From Sulfuricurvum sp. (GTDB lineage Bacteria; Campylobacterota; Campylobacteria; Campylobacterales; Sulfurimonadaceae), in contig JAQTTG010000001.1 in NCBI GenBank assembly GCA_028710885.1, positions 310,001 through 374,000 on the forward strand: 64,000 nucleotides of DNA, given 5' to 3'. Below the pieces are notes generated by a model. The model saw nothing but the letters and a program-made list of their open reading frames with translations, did not search any database and had not been told where the DNA came from. Positions 33,609 to 43,629 of the stretch are shown in pieces (position 1 is the stretch's first letter; each line of letters starts with the position of its first letter). The position numbers were made by a program, and so were the translations under genes.

Positions 33609-35225
33609 TTACATCAACCCTTTTTTCACTTCCAGCCGATCATAGAGTTCGAGCATACTCACATAATCGCTATGCAGTGCGGTGCTTACCAGCGACTGCT
33701 CTCCCGTAATGATTCCCACCGCTTTATTGACCTTCTCCGTGGTATACAAATCACACAATGCCTGTGAATAATCATCCAGCTCTAGCCCTAACTGTTCCAT
33801 ACGTATGAGTTCCACGATGAGATTGCCCATCATGCTGTTTCCAAACTCCAAATAAGCTATCGCTTCATCATAGTTTTCCAAAGAGAGATGGAGCTGTGCT
33901 TTAAGTTCTCCGATAGTGAAATTTTCCTCGAAAATTACCCCGATAAACTTCTCGACATTAAGATGATCTTCGAGTGCTTCAATCTCATCCAGTACTGTTT
34001 CAGAATCATATTCAGCAAAGTTCAAAATCACTTCCCGATACATCTTGCCCCGATTGCGGTTGTTATAAATCAAATCATCGATTGGATAGACCTCGGAAAC
34101 GCCGGGGACGATCATCTGACACGAGTAAAATCCGAGATAATCGTAATTACGGATATAAATACCGCTTCCCATCGATTCGATAATCGCCGTGAGATAGGTA
34201 AATTCATCTTCGGTAGAGCTGCCCTCATAATTCCACGATGCGAACTCAAAGCTCTTTTTAGAACTCAAAAACTGAATCCCCATCTTGCCGTTGGAGTCGA
34301 TAAAGTGCGATTCGAGATTGAAGCTCTCAGAGACGAGCGACATATCAAATGTCGGAACCTCAAAGCTCTCCAGATTCTCTAATCCACGCCCCTGCATCAG
34401 CTCCGTCATCGTCCGCTCCAATGACACTTCGAGGATCGGATGTGCGCCGAAGGAGACAAAGAGTGTTGCATTGGCGGGATTAATAAACGAGATCGCCGTG
34501 ACGGGGTATTTACCGCCTAAGGATGCGTCCAAAACGTTAACGATATACCCAAGAGAGCGAAGCTTGGTCAAATCACCGTACAGACGCTCGAACTTCACCA
34601 AAAACTCATCGTCGTAATGCGGAAGCGAATAGCCGTTTTTGATAATCTCGATTTTTGCATACCGCTCTAAAATTTCACTCATCGCCTGAACTTGAGCCTC
34701 TATTGCCGTATTTCCTGTAGCAAGACCATTACTGACATAGAGGTTGCTGAGAATATTGATCGGAAAATAGACCACCTCATCCGTTCCCAACTTTTCAAAC
34801 GGCAATGCAACGATTTTATCCTCGGTATCACTGTTAAAATCGAGCAGTTCATCCATACTCAGTTCGCCGCTTGGATCATAAACGCTCATCAGCTCAGGGC
34901 TAAGATATTCCCCCTCAAAATCAAATTCCACCTCATCGGGATAATACTTACGCTCAGGGAGATGAAAATCGATAAAAAAATTATTAGTTTGGAGCCGCTC
35001 AATATACTCCCCCAGCGCACTCGCCGTTGAGGCTTCGGAATAGATCCCTTTTCCGTTGGAATAGATATGTTTTGGTGCTTCTAGCGAGGCGAGATTGACC
35101 GAATAGCAGTTACCCAGCGGATGTTTCTCCTGCGAATAGGTTACACGGCAGCCCATATCCGATAGCACTGCTTCCATTTTTTTAATGGACTCTTCGACGG
35201 GGGCATTTTTGGAAAGAAGATTCAT
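33609..35225 (-). CDS. YcaO-domain protein (RimO-accessory type)
   Basis: This 538-residue protein has the length and layout of E. coli YcaO. It has an N-terminal region with NGKGIYSEASTASALGEYIERL and a YcaO core with TGNTAIEAQVQAMSEILERYAK and SLERTMTELMQGR. The C-terminal region is helical, TPR-like. E. coli YcaO assists RimO in methylthiolating ribosomal protein S12. Other YcaO enzymes make azolines or thioamides, but no precursor peptide or partner is adjacent, so the housekeeping role is preferred. Confidence 0.85.
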   Translation of the reverse strand: MNLLSKNAPVEESIKKMEAVLSDMGCRVTYSQEKHPLGNCYSVNLASLEAPKHIYSNGKGIYSEASTASALGEYIERLQTNNFFIDFHLPERKYYPDEVEFDFEGEYLSPELMSVYDPSGELSMDELLDFNSDTEDKIVALPFEKLGTDEVVYFPINILSNLYVSNGLATGNTAIEAQVQAMSEILERYAKIEIIKNGYSLPHYDDEFLVKFERLYGDLTKLRSLGYIVNVLDASLGGKYPVTAISFINPANATLFVSFGAHPILEVSLERTMTELMQGRGLENLESFEVPTFDMSLVSESFNLESHFIDSNGKMGIQFLSSKKSFEFASWNYEGSSTEDEFTYLTAIIESMGSGIYIRNYDYLGFYSCQMIVPGVSEVYPIDDLIYNNRNRGKMYREVILNFAEYDSETVLDEIEALEDHLNVEKFIGVIFEENFTIGELKAQLHLSLENYDEAIAYLEFGNSMMGNLIVELIRMEQLGLELDDYSQALCDLYTTEKVNKAVGIITGEQSLVSTALHSDYVSMLELYDRLEVKKGLM

Positions 35226-35343
35226 AATAATTCACTTAAGAGGAGTTTTGTCTAATTGCCAAAGTATAGCCAAAACTCCTCCTTTAACCAATCGTTACCA
35301 ATCTAAGTTATAATCCTTTCACTACCTACAAAAGGAGATACAT

Positions 35344-35676
35344 ATGGAAATGTTACTCGGATTAAACCTTTTTTTACTATTTATTGTAATCGGTTTATTT
35401 ACAATATGGATATGGGCAATGATCGATATCATTACCTCAAAATTTAATGAAGATGTTATGCAGATTATTTGGCTTCTCGTCGTCTTCTTTTTACCGTTTA
35501 TTGGTGTTTTGCTCTATTTGCTGATCGGACGAACGATGAAACGTCTTCCTCCGGAAGATCATAATCCAACTGATAAATACGATCATTTAACCAAACTAAA
35601 ATCTCTGTTGGATGAGGGAATTCTGACACCCGAAGAGTACGAAGCGGAAAAAGAGAAAATACTAAACCGTTTATGA
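35344..35676 (+). CDS. Membrane protein with PLDc_N helices and SHOCT domain
   Basis: This 110-residue protein has two membrane helices (about residues 5-28 and 38-62, PLDc_N type with IGVLLYLLIGRTMK). A C-terminal SHOCT motif follows (LTKLKSLLDEGILTPEEYEAEKEKIL). An AAAGGAG site is present. The function of such proteins is not established. Confidence 0.85.
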   Translation: MEMLLGLNLFLLFIVIGLFTIWIWAMIDIITSKFNEDVMQIIWLLVVFFLPFIGVLLYLLIGRTMKRLPPEDHNPTDKYDHLTKLKSLLDEGILTPEEYEAEKEKILNRL

Positions 35677-35779
35677 AACTTTAATAATGCTTAGAAATAG
35701 TGCTAATTTATCTTTAGTGAATACAATTCAACTATTATAAATTACTATATGAGCATATCTTCTACATAAAGGGGACAAG

Positions 35780-36460
35780 ATGAAACATACTCTTATGGAC
35801 CTGCCTTATGAGCAAACTGCATTAGAGCCATATATTTCTGCGGAAACGATCTCGTATCATTACGGTAAGCACCATGCAGGATACGTTAATAAACTCAATT
35901 CGCTTATTGAGGGGACAGAATATGAGGATAAACCTCTAGAGCATATTATTAAATACGCACAAAGCACTATCTTTAATAATGCGGCGCAAATCTTTAACCA
36001 CGATTTTTACTGGAAAGGGCTTAAAAATGCGCCTACCATTCCCTCTGTTGAGCTTTTAAGTCTCATTGAGCGTGATTTTGGATCAATGAAAGCTTTTGAA
36101 GAGACTTTTTTAGCTGCCGCTACAGGTTTTTTTGGTTCGGGATGGGTATGGCTGAGCGTATCGAATGACAAAAAATTAGAGATAAAAATGACCACTAATG
36201 CCGATACGCCTATGCGGCATGGAGATACTCCTCTACTCACTTGTGACGTATGGGAACATGCCTATTATATTGATTATCGCAACGGCAGAGCAACCTATCT
36301 ATCCAATTGGTGGAAACTGATCAATTGGAATTTCGTATCCGACAATCTCTCAGACTTTTTAAGCGATCCCATCGCAGGCTACAATCAATCGTGCAATGAT
36401 CTAACTTCCGTATGTGAGTATGTCGATTTTATGCAAAACAATGAGCGTATACCCTCTTAA
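35780..36460 (+). CDS. sodB: Superoxide dismutase, Fe type
   Basis: This 226-residue cytoplasmic enzyme has metal ligands visible in SYHYGKHHAGYV, FNHDFYW and CDVWEHAYYIDY. The FNNAAQIFNHDFYW segment, with Gln near the metal site, fits iron-type rather than manganese-type enzymes. A C-terminal extension of about 25 residues (AGYNQSCNDLTSVCEYVDF) is longer than usual. The gene is convergent with rubredoxin, 12 bases apart. Confidence 0.93.
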   Translation: MKHTLMDLPYEQTALEPYISAETISYHYGKHHAGYVNKLNSLIEGTEYEDKPLEHIIKYAQSTIFNNAAQIFNHDFYWKGLKNAPTIPSVELLSLIERDFGSMKAFEETFLAAATGFFGSGWVWLSVSNDKKLEIKMTTNADTPMRHGDTPLLTCDVWEHAYYIDYRNGRATYLSNWWKLINWNFVSDNLSDFLSDPIAGYNQSCNDLTSVCEYVDFMQNNERIPS

Positions 36461-36472
36461 ATGACGGGTGCG

Positions 36473-36637
36473 CTATTCCGCCAACTCGGTAAAATCTTCT
36501 TTACCTACACCGCATACTGGACATACCCAATCCTCCGGCAACTCTTCAAAAGAGGTCCCCGGAGGGATACTGTTCTCAGGATCGCCTAACTCCGGATCAT
36601 AAATATAGCCGCATACATCGCATTCGTATTTTGTCAT
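36473..36637 (-). CDS. Rubredoxin
   Basis: This 54-residue protein begins [19 protein letters not shown]. The two rubredoxin iron-binding pairs are CDVCG (Cys 6 and 9) and CPVCG (near residues 39-42), with the conserved WVCPVCG. It is read from ATG 36637, 11 bases downstream of the korB stop with a GGGGT site, and ends the korA-korB operon. It may take electrons from the oxidoreductase or supply a peroxide/superoxide detoxification path. Confidence 0.92.
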   Translation of the reverse strand: MTKYECDVCGYIYDPELGDPENSIPPGTSFEELPEDWVCPVCGVGKEDFTELAE

Positions 36638-36648
36638 TTTCTACCCCT

Positions 36649-37509
36649 TTAACAGTATTTATCCATCTCATCACTAAGTTTACCAAAATCAACGTCATGA
36701 GAGAACAACGGATTCAAATCCATCTGAGCCTCAGAACGTAAAATCTTTTCCAATGTCTCTTTGGGAGGACTTTTATAGATAACCCCTATCGGAAACGGAT
36801 GAGACTCCAACGCTTTTTCAAACGCTTTTATCTTGTCTGTCGGATCATATTCCTCCGGCAGTTGATACACATTTTCCTTGAACCATTTAAAGGTATTGAT
36901 TTTGTTAAACGTAACGCACGGCTGAAATATATCGATCAGCACATACCCTTTGTGCTCAATCGCGATTTTGAGCATTGCTTTGCAGTGTTCTTTGTTCCCG
37001 GAAAACGTCCGGATCACAAGAGATGCGTCCAGAGATATCGCCGTGGCTATCGGATTAAACGGCTCAACATGAACCCCTTCAGTCTGCACCGGTGTTTTAA
37101 ATCCTCGCTCGGATGTCGGGGATGCTTGACCTTTGGTAAGACCGTATACCATATTGTTATGGACGATGTTGATGATATCGGAGTTTCGACGGATTGCCGC
37201 CATAAAATGGTTCCCCCCTTCGCCATACATATCGCCATCCCCCCCTTCGGCGATCACCATGAGGGAGGGATTGGCAACTTTCAAACCCTGAGCAACCGGA
37301 AGTGCCCTGCCGTGCAATCCGTTAAACATATTGACACTCATATATTGCGGTGTTTTAGCCGCTTGCCCTATCCCTGAAATGACTGCGCTCTGGAGCGGGT
37401 CAAGCCCCATTTCATCCAACGCCTCTTTTAAATGTGCGAGAATCGAAAAATTTCCGCATCCGGGACACCAGGCGTTATCTTCAACAATTCGGTCAAACCG
37501 TGTACTCAT
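36649..37509 (-). CDS. korB: 2-oxoacid:ferredoxin oxidoreductase, beta subunit (KorB-like)
   Basis: This 286-residue thiamine-diphosphate subunit has CPGCG at residues 15-19 (4Fe-4S ligands with later Cys). The thiamine motif is GDGDMYGEGGNHFMAAIRRN, and HNNMVYGLTKGQASPTS is typical of the 2-oxoglutarate/pyruvate:ferredoxin oxidoreductase beta chain. It overlaps korA by four bases. The substrate is probably 2-oxoglutarate or pyruvate; sequence alone does not settle it. Confidence 0.9.
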   Translation of the reverse strand: MSTRFDRIVEDNAWCPGCGNFSILAHLKEALDEMGLDPLQSAVISGIGQAAKTPQYMSVNMFNGLHGRALPVAQGLKVANPSLMVIAEGGDGDMYGEGGNHFMAAIRRNSDIINIVHNNMVYGLTKGQASPTSERGFKTPVQTEGVHVEPFNPIATAISLDASLVIRTFSGNKEHCKAMLKIAIEHKGYVLIDIFQPCVTFNKINTFKWFKENVYQLPEEYDPTDKIKAFEKALESHPFPIGVIYKSPPKETLEKILRSEAQMDLNPLFSHDVDFGKLSDEMDKYC

Positions 37510-39185
37510 CGGATCTCCTTTAGTACGGATAGTATTCTTTCGGAGAGTTCGTCAACAAAAAAGGATAACCCGTCGGATTTGAGTATCTGGGCATGAATCA
37601 CTATTTTGTGCAGTTTTAGCAATTTGGCGAACTGCCCCGTCGCATTATTTTCCACCGTAATAATCTTTTTTGCTTTTCTCAACACGTCTAGCTGAGCTTC
37701 GCTCAACGGGTAAACCCATGAAAAGTGGATCGCCGATACCGTTTCATTCTCTATTTTATCAACGGCCTCTTTAATGATATGTTTCGTACTTCCCCATCCA
37801 ACGATGATAATTTTCTCTCGGGCATCACCTTCGGGAATTATTGCTTCATTAGCAATCAACTCTAGCTTTTTAAGACGTTTGGCGTTTTGCTCATTACGCA
37901 CAGACATACTCTCTGTAATCAGCCCCTCTTCGGTATGTTCATCCGAATCGACGAGCACGAAACCCTCTCCGTATCCGGGAATACCGCGGGGACTGATACC
38001 ATCATCGCTCAAAGAATAGCGTTTATACTCCGCATCAGTTTTTACGATATGATGAACAGGCTGTTTCGAATCAATATCAAACTGCTCGACATGGAAATAA
38101 CTATCTGCCAAATACTGATCACTCAATATAATCACCGGAATTTGATACAAATCGGCAAGTTCAAAAGCCCTGCGGGCGAGTTCAAAACACTCTTTCGGAT
38201 CGCCCGGTGCCAGTACGATACGGGGAAATTCACCATGTCCGCTGTAGATAGAGAGTTCCAAATCCCCCTGTTCCGTTCGCGTCGGAAGACCGGTTGCAGG
38301 ACCTGGACGCTGCGCCAAATAGACAACTATCAGGGTTTCGGTGATTCCGCTGAGACTGAGACCTTCTCCCATCAGGGCAAATCCGCCGCCGCTTGTCGTT
38401 GTAATCGCCCGTCCGCCGCCGTACCAGACACCCAATCCCATTTGAAACGCCGCAATCTCATCTTCCGCCTGTTCAACACAAATGCCGAAAGCCTGACTCT
38501 GCTTTGCCAAAAAGGTCAATACTCCCGTCGATGGGCTCATTGGATAGCTGGAAATAAAATTGCATCCACCCGCAATCGCTCCGAATCCGACTCCTTCCGT
38601 CCCGCTCAAAAAGTAATCCTTGGTTTGAATGGCTGAAAGCGTCGGTTCGATACAGTAAAGACAGTTCCCGTTCTCTTGACCCAAATTTGCTCCGATCTCT
38701 AACGCTTTGAGATTCACTTCGAGCAGTTCATTACTGTATATCTCCGCAATAATCCCTCTCAACACCTTCACATCGCATCCAAGCAGTCCGAAAACCAGTG
38801 CTGCAGCAATTGTGTTAGATACGATCGGGCTCCCGATACTTTTAGCCAATGATTCCAAATCGTGATCGTAAAACGTGCAGTCGCATTTATAATCCCCTTT
38901 TTTGGCGATTACAAATGTCTCGTTTGTAATCCGATCTTGCGCATGGTAAAAAGCACTAATGTCCAGAGGAACGAAAATATCTGCTTTGTAAACGGGTGCA
39001 TTAACCGGATTCTTCGAGATGCGTATCAGCGTTGTATTGCTTCCGCCGCGCACTCTGGACATAAACTCTTTGGTCGAAAAAGTATAAAACCCCGCTCTTT
39101 TGAATCCTTTGGTCAAAAGAGTTTCGATACTTGCGATCCCCTGCCCCGCTTTTCCCCCGATCAATATCGAAACCGAATCTCTCAT
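37506..39185 (-). CDS. korA: 2-oxoacid:ferredoxin oxidoreductase, fused gamma-alpha subunit (KorA-like)
   Basis: This 559-residue protein has an N-terminal gamma domain (GGKAGQGIASIETLLTKGF and MSRVRGGSNTTLIRIS). The alpha domain begins near residue 195 (GTEGVGFGAIAGGCNFISSYPMSPSTG) and ends in a transketolase C-terminal-like domain. No delta ferredoxin subunit is encoded beside it, so an external electron carrier is needed. It overlaps the upstream membrane cytochrome gene by four bases. Confidence 0.9.
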   Translation of the reverse strand: MRDSVSILIGGKAGQGIASIETLLTKGFKRAGFYTFSTKEFMSRVRGGSNTTLIRISKNPVNAPVYKADIFVPLDISAFYHAQDRITNETFVIAKKGDYKCDCTFYDHDLESLAKSIGSPIVSNTIAAALVFGLLGCDVKVLRGIIAEIYSNELLEVNLKALEIGANLGQENGNCLYCIEPTLSAIQTKDYFLSGTEGVGFGAIAGGCNFISSYPMSPSTGVLTFLAKQSQAFGICVEQAEDEIAAFQMGLGVWYGGGRAITTTSGGGFALMGEGLSLSGITETLIVVYLAQRPGPATGLPTRTEQGDLELSIYSGHGEFPRIVLAPGDPKECFELARRAFELADLYQIPVIILSDQYLADSYFHVEQFDIDSKQPVHHIVKTDAEYKRYSLSDDGISPRGIPGYGEGFVLVDSDEHTEEGLITESMSVRNEQNAKRLKKLELIANEAIIPEGDAREKIIIVGWGSTKHIIKEAVDKIENETVSAIHFSWVYPLSEAQLDVLRKAKKIITVENNATGQFAKLLKLHKIVIHAQILKSDGLSFFVDELSERILSVLKEIR

Positions 39186-39892
39186 TGTCTCGCCCCCCAG
39201 GTAATTTTTCCGCCGTAAAACCCTACAATCGTGACCGAAATAACCGTTAGAAAAATAATAGAGTGATAGATAAACCCATCTAAACCTTTTTCAAACGGGA
39301 TATTCGAATTCATAAACATTTGAATGATCGGAACCACTCCTACAATAAGGGTAAAAAGTGCACCGCTCAACTTGATCATAAAAGGTTTTGATTTAACAAG
39401 GTTGTAGTTGACCCACCAACTGAAAACACCCGCGAATAAAGCGAATATTCCCATGACTGTAGCCATAAGAAAGGAGAGAAATACGGCCTCTTCGTAGGCA
39501 ACGGAAGGATGTGCTAAAAATAGGATATCCGCCGCACCGCTGAAATAATGTAACGCAATAGGGAAATGGACAAGCATAGGATGGGGATGATACACAGCGT
39601 ACCATTGACGATACCGCTCTTTCCGAGCCTCTTTTTCGTCTTGCGGCGATTTTTTGGTCGGGAGAATGAAAAGACCAATGGGCTCAAATTGTTCAAAAAC
39701 TTCATCGGCGTGAGGCGCATCTTCCATTTCGGGTGTCAGATCGCACCCCGCAAGATGTCTTTTAAAATGGGTCCCGTTTTTCCATAATTTGGATGAACTG
39801 ACGTCGTACACTTTCCCTTTGAAAGCGATATACGCCGGTACACCGTTCTGACCATTGTATTTTCGGAGCTCTTTCTCGGTAAATTGCTGCAT
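39182..39892 (-). CDS. Cytochrome b5-like / DUF2231 membrane fusion protein
   Basis: I start at ATG 39892 (MQQFTEKELRKYNG), with AGGA just upstream; an earlier in-frame start is less likely. Residues 1-80 form a small cytochrome-b5-like heme domain (AYIAFKGKVYDVSSSKLWKNG, then THFKRHLAG and APHADEVF with candidate heme His). Residues 110-236 form a four-helix DUF2231 domain beginning HPHPMLVHFPIALH. It is first in the operon with korA, korB and rubredoxin and overlaps korA by four bases, so it may link that enzyme to the membrane (inference). Confidence 0.75.
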   Translation of the reverse strand: MQQFTEKELRKYNGQNGVPAYIAFKGKVYDVSSSKLWKNGTHFKRHLAGCDLTPEMEDAPHADEVFEQFEPIGLFILPTKKSPQDEKEARKERYRQWYAVYHPHPMLVHFPIALHYFSGAADILFLAHPSVAYEEAVFLSFLMATVMGIFALFAGVFSWWVNYNLVKSKPFMIKLSGALFTLIVGVVPIIQMFMNSNIPFEKGLDGFIYHSIIFLTVISVTIVGFYGGKITWGARQ

Positions 39893-40048
39893 AGATTCCT
39901 GCTTACATTTGGTTATAGATACTTTAGTCCAACTTGGTAAATACAAAAATATAAAATCAAACTAATTATAAAATTTATTATTGGATGCGCTCATTCTAAA
40001 ATCGCAATTTATGCTACAATAACCTCATCAAGACGTGGAAGGGAAGCC

Positions 40049-40324
40049 GTGAAATTTGAGTGGGATGATAAGAAAGCAGCCTCAAATCTGAAAAAGCATG
40101 GTATTTCATTCGAAGAAGCAAGTACGGTGTTTGGGGATTGGCTCGCGATCACAATCGAAGATCCTCTCCATTCAGAGGATGAAGAGAGATTAATCATCAT
40201 CGGAAAATCGGAATATCTCAATACATTAGTAGTCGTTCACGTCGAAAAACGCGAAGCCATTCGGATTATTTCGGCACGTGGTGCGACTAAAAATGAACAA
40301 AACTTTTATGAGGAACAGCAATGA
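40049..40324 (+). CDS. brnT: BrnT-family toxin
   Basis: This 91-residue protein starts at GTG with GGAAGGGA upstream. It shows the BrnT pattern: FEWDDKKAASNLKKHGISFEEAS, DPLHSEDEERLIIIG and REAIRIISARGATKNE. BrnT is a RelE-fold ribonuclease toxin. It overlaps the antitoxin start by four bases. Confidence 0.9.
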   Translation: MKFEWDDKKAASNLKKHGISFEEASTVFGDWLAITIEDPLHSEDEERLIIIGKSEYLNTLVVVHVEKREAIRIISARGATKNEQNFYEEQQ

Positions 40325-40521
40325 AAAAACAACCTGAAATGCTGGATGAATACGATTTTAGCAAAGGTGTTCGCGGTAAATATGCGCAAGCCTATCACGA
40401 AGGTGTCAATATCGTCAAAATTGACGATGATGTCACCAAAGTATTCCCTGACTCAAAATCTGTCAATGAAGCATTACGAACTCTTATGCGCCTTTTAGAT
40501 AAGACACCGCAATCGGCATAA
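40321..40521 (+). CDS. brnA: BrnA-family antitoxin
   Basis: This 66-residue partner of BrnT contains DEYDFSKGVRGKYAQAY and a C-terminal ribbon-helix-helix-like segment (SVNEALRTLMRLL). BrnA antitoxins bind the toxin and repress the shared promoter. A palindromic repeat follows 20 bases after the stop. Confidence 0.85.
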   Translation: MKKQPEMLDEYDFSKGVRGKYAQAYHEGVNIVKIDDDVTKVFPDSKSVNEALRTLMRLLDKTPQSA

Positions 40522-40539
40522 ACTTCCCACACTTCCCCG

Positions 40540-41226
40540 TCATTCCCGACTTGATCGGGAATCCAGCTTAAGAATATGCCAAGGCTTAGCAGTTAAAGGA
40601 TTGATTTCTTTAAACTTCTCGTCTGTTACAAATGTGTCTTGAAAAACTTTCCAACCATTCTTATACGGAACAAACATCCATAGCCTTGAGCTGTCTTCTT
40701 CTAATCTTAATGCATTTCCATAAAGAGGGCTTTCATCAGTATCCAGCATCAATTCAACTTTTATTTTTTTCTTATCAATTTGGATTTTACTATTTCTAAA
40801 ACACCATTTTTGATTTAATTCGTCTCTATAACACTTATTTTGAAATAGTCTGTTAAAATAAATCGTATTTTCATCAAAATCTTTGCTTACCCGTATAAAA
40901 GGTCCTTCCCAGTGATTTGTAAACTCATTAATAACCCATAATTTGTTTTTTATGATAGAGCTACATATCGGTTGAGCAGAACCTTCATGCCAACCAGTAG
41001 CAGCAGTAACCACTCCGTGTTCGTCAATGTAAACCCTGCTAATACCGTTATGAGATTGCCCTCGTGTTGACGACCAATTTCGCTGTATAGGAATATTGTG
41101 CCAGAGCACTTGATCAGCGTAATAACCGGCATATTTTGCCAAAATATTTTGCTGTTCACATGTTGTGTTTAAATCTAAACTCCAAAGAGGGACTAAACAT
41201 AAAATGAGTAAAAAAATTTTATTCAT
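40540..41226 (-). CDS. Secreted protein, hypothetical
   Basis: This 228-residue protein has a signal peptide (residues 1-16, LVPLWSLD). The mature part has several Trp, Tyr and Cys residues and looks beta-rich (NGISRVYIDEHGVVTAATGWHEGSAQPIC). I do not recognise the family. Its last eight or so residues are encoded by the palindrome at 40542, so the original stop was probably upstream or overwritten. It sits 9 bases downstream of ppsA and may share its transcript. Confidence 0.55.
   Translation of the reverse strand: MNKIFLLILCLVPLWSLDLNTTCEQQNILAKYAGYYADQVLWHNIPIQRNWSSTRGQSHNGISRVYIDEHGVVTAATGWHEGSAQPICSSIIKNKLWVINEFTNHWEGPFIRVSKDFDENTIYFNRLFQNKCYRDELNQKWCFRNSKIQIDKKKIKVELMLDTDESPLYGNALRLEEDSSRLWMFVPYKNGWKVFQDTFVTDEKFKEINPLTAKPWHILKLDSRSSRE
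40542..40562. repeat. REP-like palindrome, read into the 3' end of the neighbouring gene
   Basis: ATTCCCGA, loop CTTGA, TCGGGAAT form a perfect 8-bp stem. On the minus strand it supplies the last codons (LDSRSSRE) of the gene ending at 40540. Confidence 0.8.
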
Positions 41227-41235
41227 GAGTATCCA

Positions 41236-43629
41236 TTATCTATTTTCCAACTCACTCACCACCTGTCGCATTTTCAACAGCGAATCGGGGTTAAGCGAGA
41301 TCGAATCGATCCCCTCCTCCACTAAAAATCGGGTGATTTCAGGATAGTCTGAGGGTGCCTGACCGCAGATACCGATGTATTTTCCCCGCTCTTTGCATGC
41401 GCGTATCGCCATGGAGAGCATCCGCGTCACCGCTTCGTTACGCTCATCAAACACCGCTGCGACCAGGGCACTGTCCCGATCTACACCGAGTGTGAGTTGC
41501 GTGAGGTCGTTGGAGCCGATACTGTACCCATCAAAAATCTCCAAGAACTGATCGGCGAGGATAACGTTGGAAGGGATTTCACACATCGCATAAATCTCCA
41601 AAGCGTTCTCCCCCTGCACTAATCCTGCCTGATTCATTACCTCAATCGCTTTGCGCCCTTCTTCAGGTGTTCGGACAAAAGGGAGCATCACTTTGACATT
41701 AGTGAGTCCCATATCATCGCGTACCCGTTTCAGCGCTTCACACTCCCACTCAAACGCTTCTCGGTACTGCGGGGAGTAATAGCGGCTTGCCCCGCGAAAT
41801 CCGATCATTGGGTTCTCTTCATCGTTCTCATACGCCGCTCCACCGACCATGTGTTTATACTCGTTGGATTTAAAATCAGACGTTCGGACGACCACGGGAC
41901 GGGGATAAAATGCTGCCGCGATCATCCCGACCCCCTCGGCGATCTTATCGATAAAAAATTGTTTCGGATCGTCATATCCACGCATCGCCCGATACACATC
42001 CTTAATATCACGGATTTCTTTGCCTTGAGAAAGTTCCACCAATGCCATCGGATGTGCCGCGACATAATGGGTGATGATAAACTCCATACGTGCCAATCCT
42101 ACACCGTCATTTGGGAGTTTCGCGACTTTAAATGCAATATCAGGATTTCCGACATTCATATAGAGCTTTGTCACAGTAGGTGTAAGATTACCCAAATCGA
42201 TCCGAGTCGTCTCATACTTCAGCAATCCCGCATAAACGCGACCGCTCTCACCGTCTGCACAACTTGCAGTCACTTCATCGCCATCGTGAAGCAGTTCAGT
42301 CGCATTGACCGTTCCCACAATAGCGGGAACTCCGATCTCACGCGCCACGATGGCGGCATGACAGGTACGACCTCCCCGATTGGTGATAACGGCGGACGCT
42401 TTTTTCATGATCGGTTCCCAATCTGGATCCGTAATATCAGCGACGAGGACATCTCCCGCATTAAATCGATCTCCCTCATGAGGAGAATGAATAATTTTAA
42501 CTTTACCTGAACCAATTTTTTCCCCTATAGCTTTACCGCTGAGAAGAATTTGTATATCTCCTGATTCTTTAAGATGATACTGCTCAAAACTGTTATCCCC
42601 AATCTTACGACTTTGAACCGTTTCTGGACGCGCTTGAACGATAAACAGTTCCCCACTTTGTCCGTCTTTTGCCCATTCAATGTCCATCGGACGGTATTCT
42701 CCCGCAAGTGTCGTATAATGTTCCTCAATAAGCAAGGCATAACGAGCGAGTGTGGCAACCTCATCGTCGTTGATCGAAAATGTCTCTTGGAGCTCTTTTG
42801 AGGTGGCAAAATTGATCGTATGGTGGCGTTCATCATATTTCATCGTCAGTGCTTTTGAACCTATCTGACGTTTAAGGATCGTCGTTTTTCCCTCTTTGAG
42901 TGTCGGTTTAAATACGTAAAACTCATCAGGATTGACACGCCCTCCGACGATATTTTCTCCTAGTCCCCAGATCGAATTAATCAAAATTAGATTCTCCGAA
43001 CCGTTTTCAGTGTCGATGGTAAACATAACCCCGCTGCTCGCCAAATCACTCCGCACCATTTTTTGCACCCCTACAGAGAGGGCAACGGCAAAATGATCAT
43101 ACCCACGACTGTGACGATAGCTAATAGCGCGATCGGTAAACAGTGACGCGAAACAGCGCTTGACATGTTCAATCAGCATTGCCTCTCCGCGTACATTGAG
43201 ATAGCTCTCCTGCTGACCTGCAAAACTCGCATCAGGTAAATCTTCTGCTGTTGCGGAGGAGCGCACTGCCACATCAACCGATTTCATACCATAATCAGTT
43301 TCCATAATTCGATAACTCTCAGCGATTTCACGCATTAACTCTTCTGGCATCTCTCCCGTAAGCATCAGAGTCCGTATAGAATCTCCACATCGATTTAATG
43401 ATTCAATATCAGTCAAATCGACACCCTCAAAATAGTGACGAATTTTTGATTCAAAATTATTATGTGCAATAAAAACTAGATATCCCTCAGATGTAACAGC
43501 AAAACCTTCAGGGACCTTTACCCCTAAACTTTTAAGTGAACCAATCATCTCACCTAATGAGGCATTTTTACCTCCAACTAATGCAATGTCATTTAAATTC
43601 AATGAATCCAATCGGCGTATAAAGCGCAT
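41236..43629 (-). CDS. ppsA: Phosphoenolpyruvate synthase
   Basis: This 797-residue enzyme converts pyruvate and ATP to PEP. The N-terminal ATP-grasp part begins with [16 protein letters not shown]. The phosphohistidine swivelling domain has [18 protein letters not shown], and the C-terminal PEP domain ends with [12 protein letters not shown] and the Cys acid/base. The length matches bacterial PpsA. With KorAB and the biotin carboxylase it suits gluconeogenesis from acetyl units in an autotroph. Confidence 0.96.
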   Translation of the reverse strand: MRFIRRLDSLNLNDIALVGGKNASLGEMIGSLKSLGVKVPEGFAVTSEGYLVFIAHNNFESKIRHYFEGVDLTDIESLNRCGDSIRTLMLTGEMPEELMREIAESYRIMETDYGMKSVDVAVRSSATAEDLPDASFAGQQESYLNVRGEAMLIEHVKRCFASLFTDRAISYRHSRGYDHFAVALSVGVQKMVRSDLASSGVMFTIDTENGSENLILINSIWGLGENIVGGRVNPDEFYVFKPTLKEGKTTILKRQIGSKALTMKYDERHHTINFATSKELQETFSINDDEVATLARYALLIEEHYTTLAGEYRPMDIEWAKDGQSGELFIVQARPETVQSRKIGDNSFEQYHLKESGDIQILLSGKAIGEKIGSGKVKIIHSPHEGDRFNAGDVLVADITDPDWEPIMKKASAVITNRGGRTCHAAIVAREIGVPAIVGTVNATELLHDGDEVTASCADGESGRVYAGLLKYETTRIDLGNLTPTVTKLYMNVGNPDIAFKVAKLPNDGVGLARMEFIITHYVAAHPMALVELSQGKEIRDIKDVYRAMRGYDDPKQFFIDKIAEGVGMIAAAFYPRPVVVRTSDFKSNEYKHMVGGAAYENDEENPMIGFRGASRYYSPQYREAFEWECEALKRVRDDMGLTNVKVMLPFVRTPEEGRKAIEVMNQAGLVQGENALEIYAMCEIPSNVILADQFLEIFDGYSIGSNDLTQLTLGVDRDSALVAAVFDERNEAVTRMLSMAIRACKERGKYIGICGQAPSDYPEITRFLVEEGIDSISLNPDSLLKMRQVVSELENR

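Noticed and set aside
33609-35225. Azole- or thioamide-peptide (RiPP) cluster around the YcaO gene
   Set aside because: No precursor peptide, dehydrogenase, TfuA or exporter is adjacent, and the length and layout fit the housekeeping RimO-accessory YcaO.
37887-38636. Long frame antisense to korA
   Set aside because: No domain, no ribosome site, and it lies wholly opposite a conserved enzyme gene.
41851-42510. Long frame antisense to ppsA
   Set aside because: Its composition (many His, Arg, Ile) is that of an antisense shadow and ppsA is intact on the other strand.
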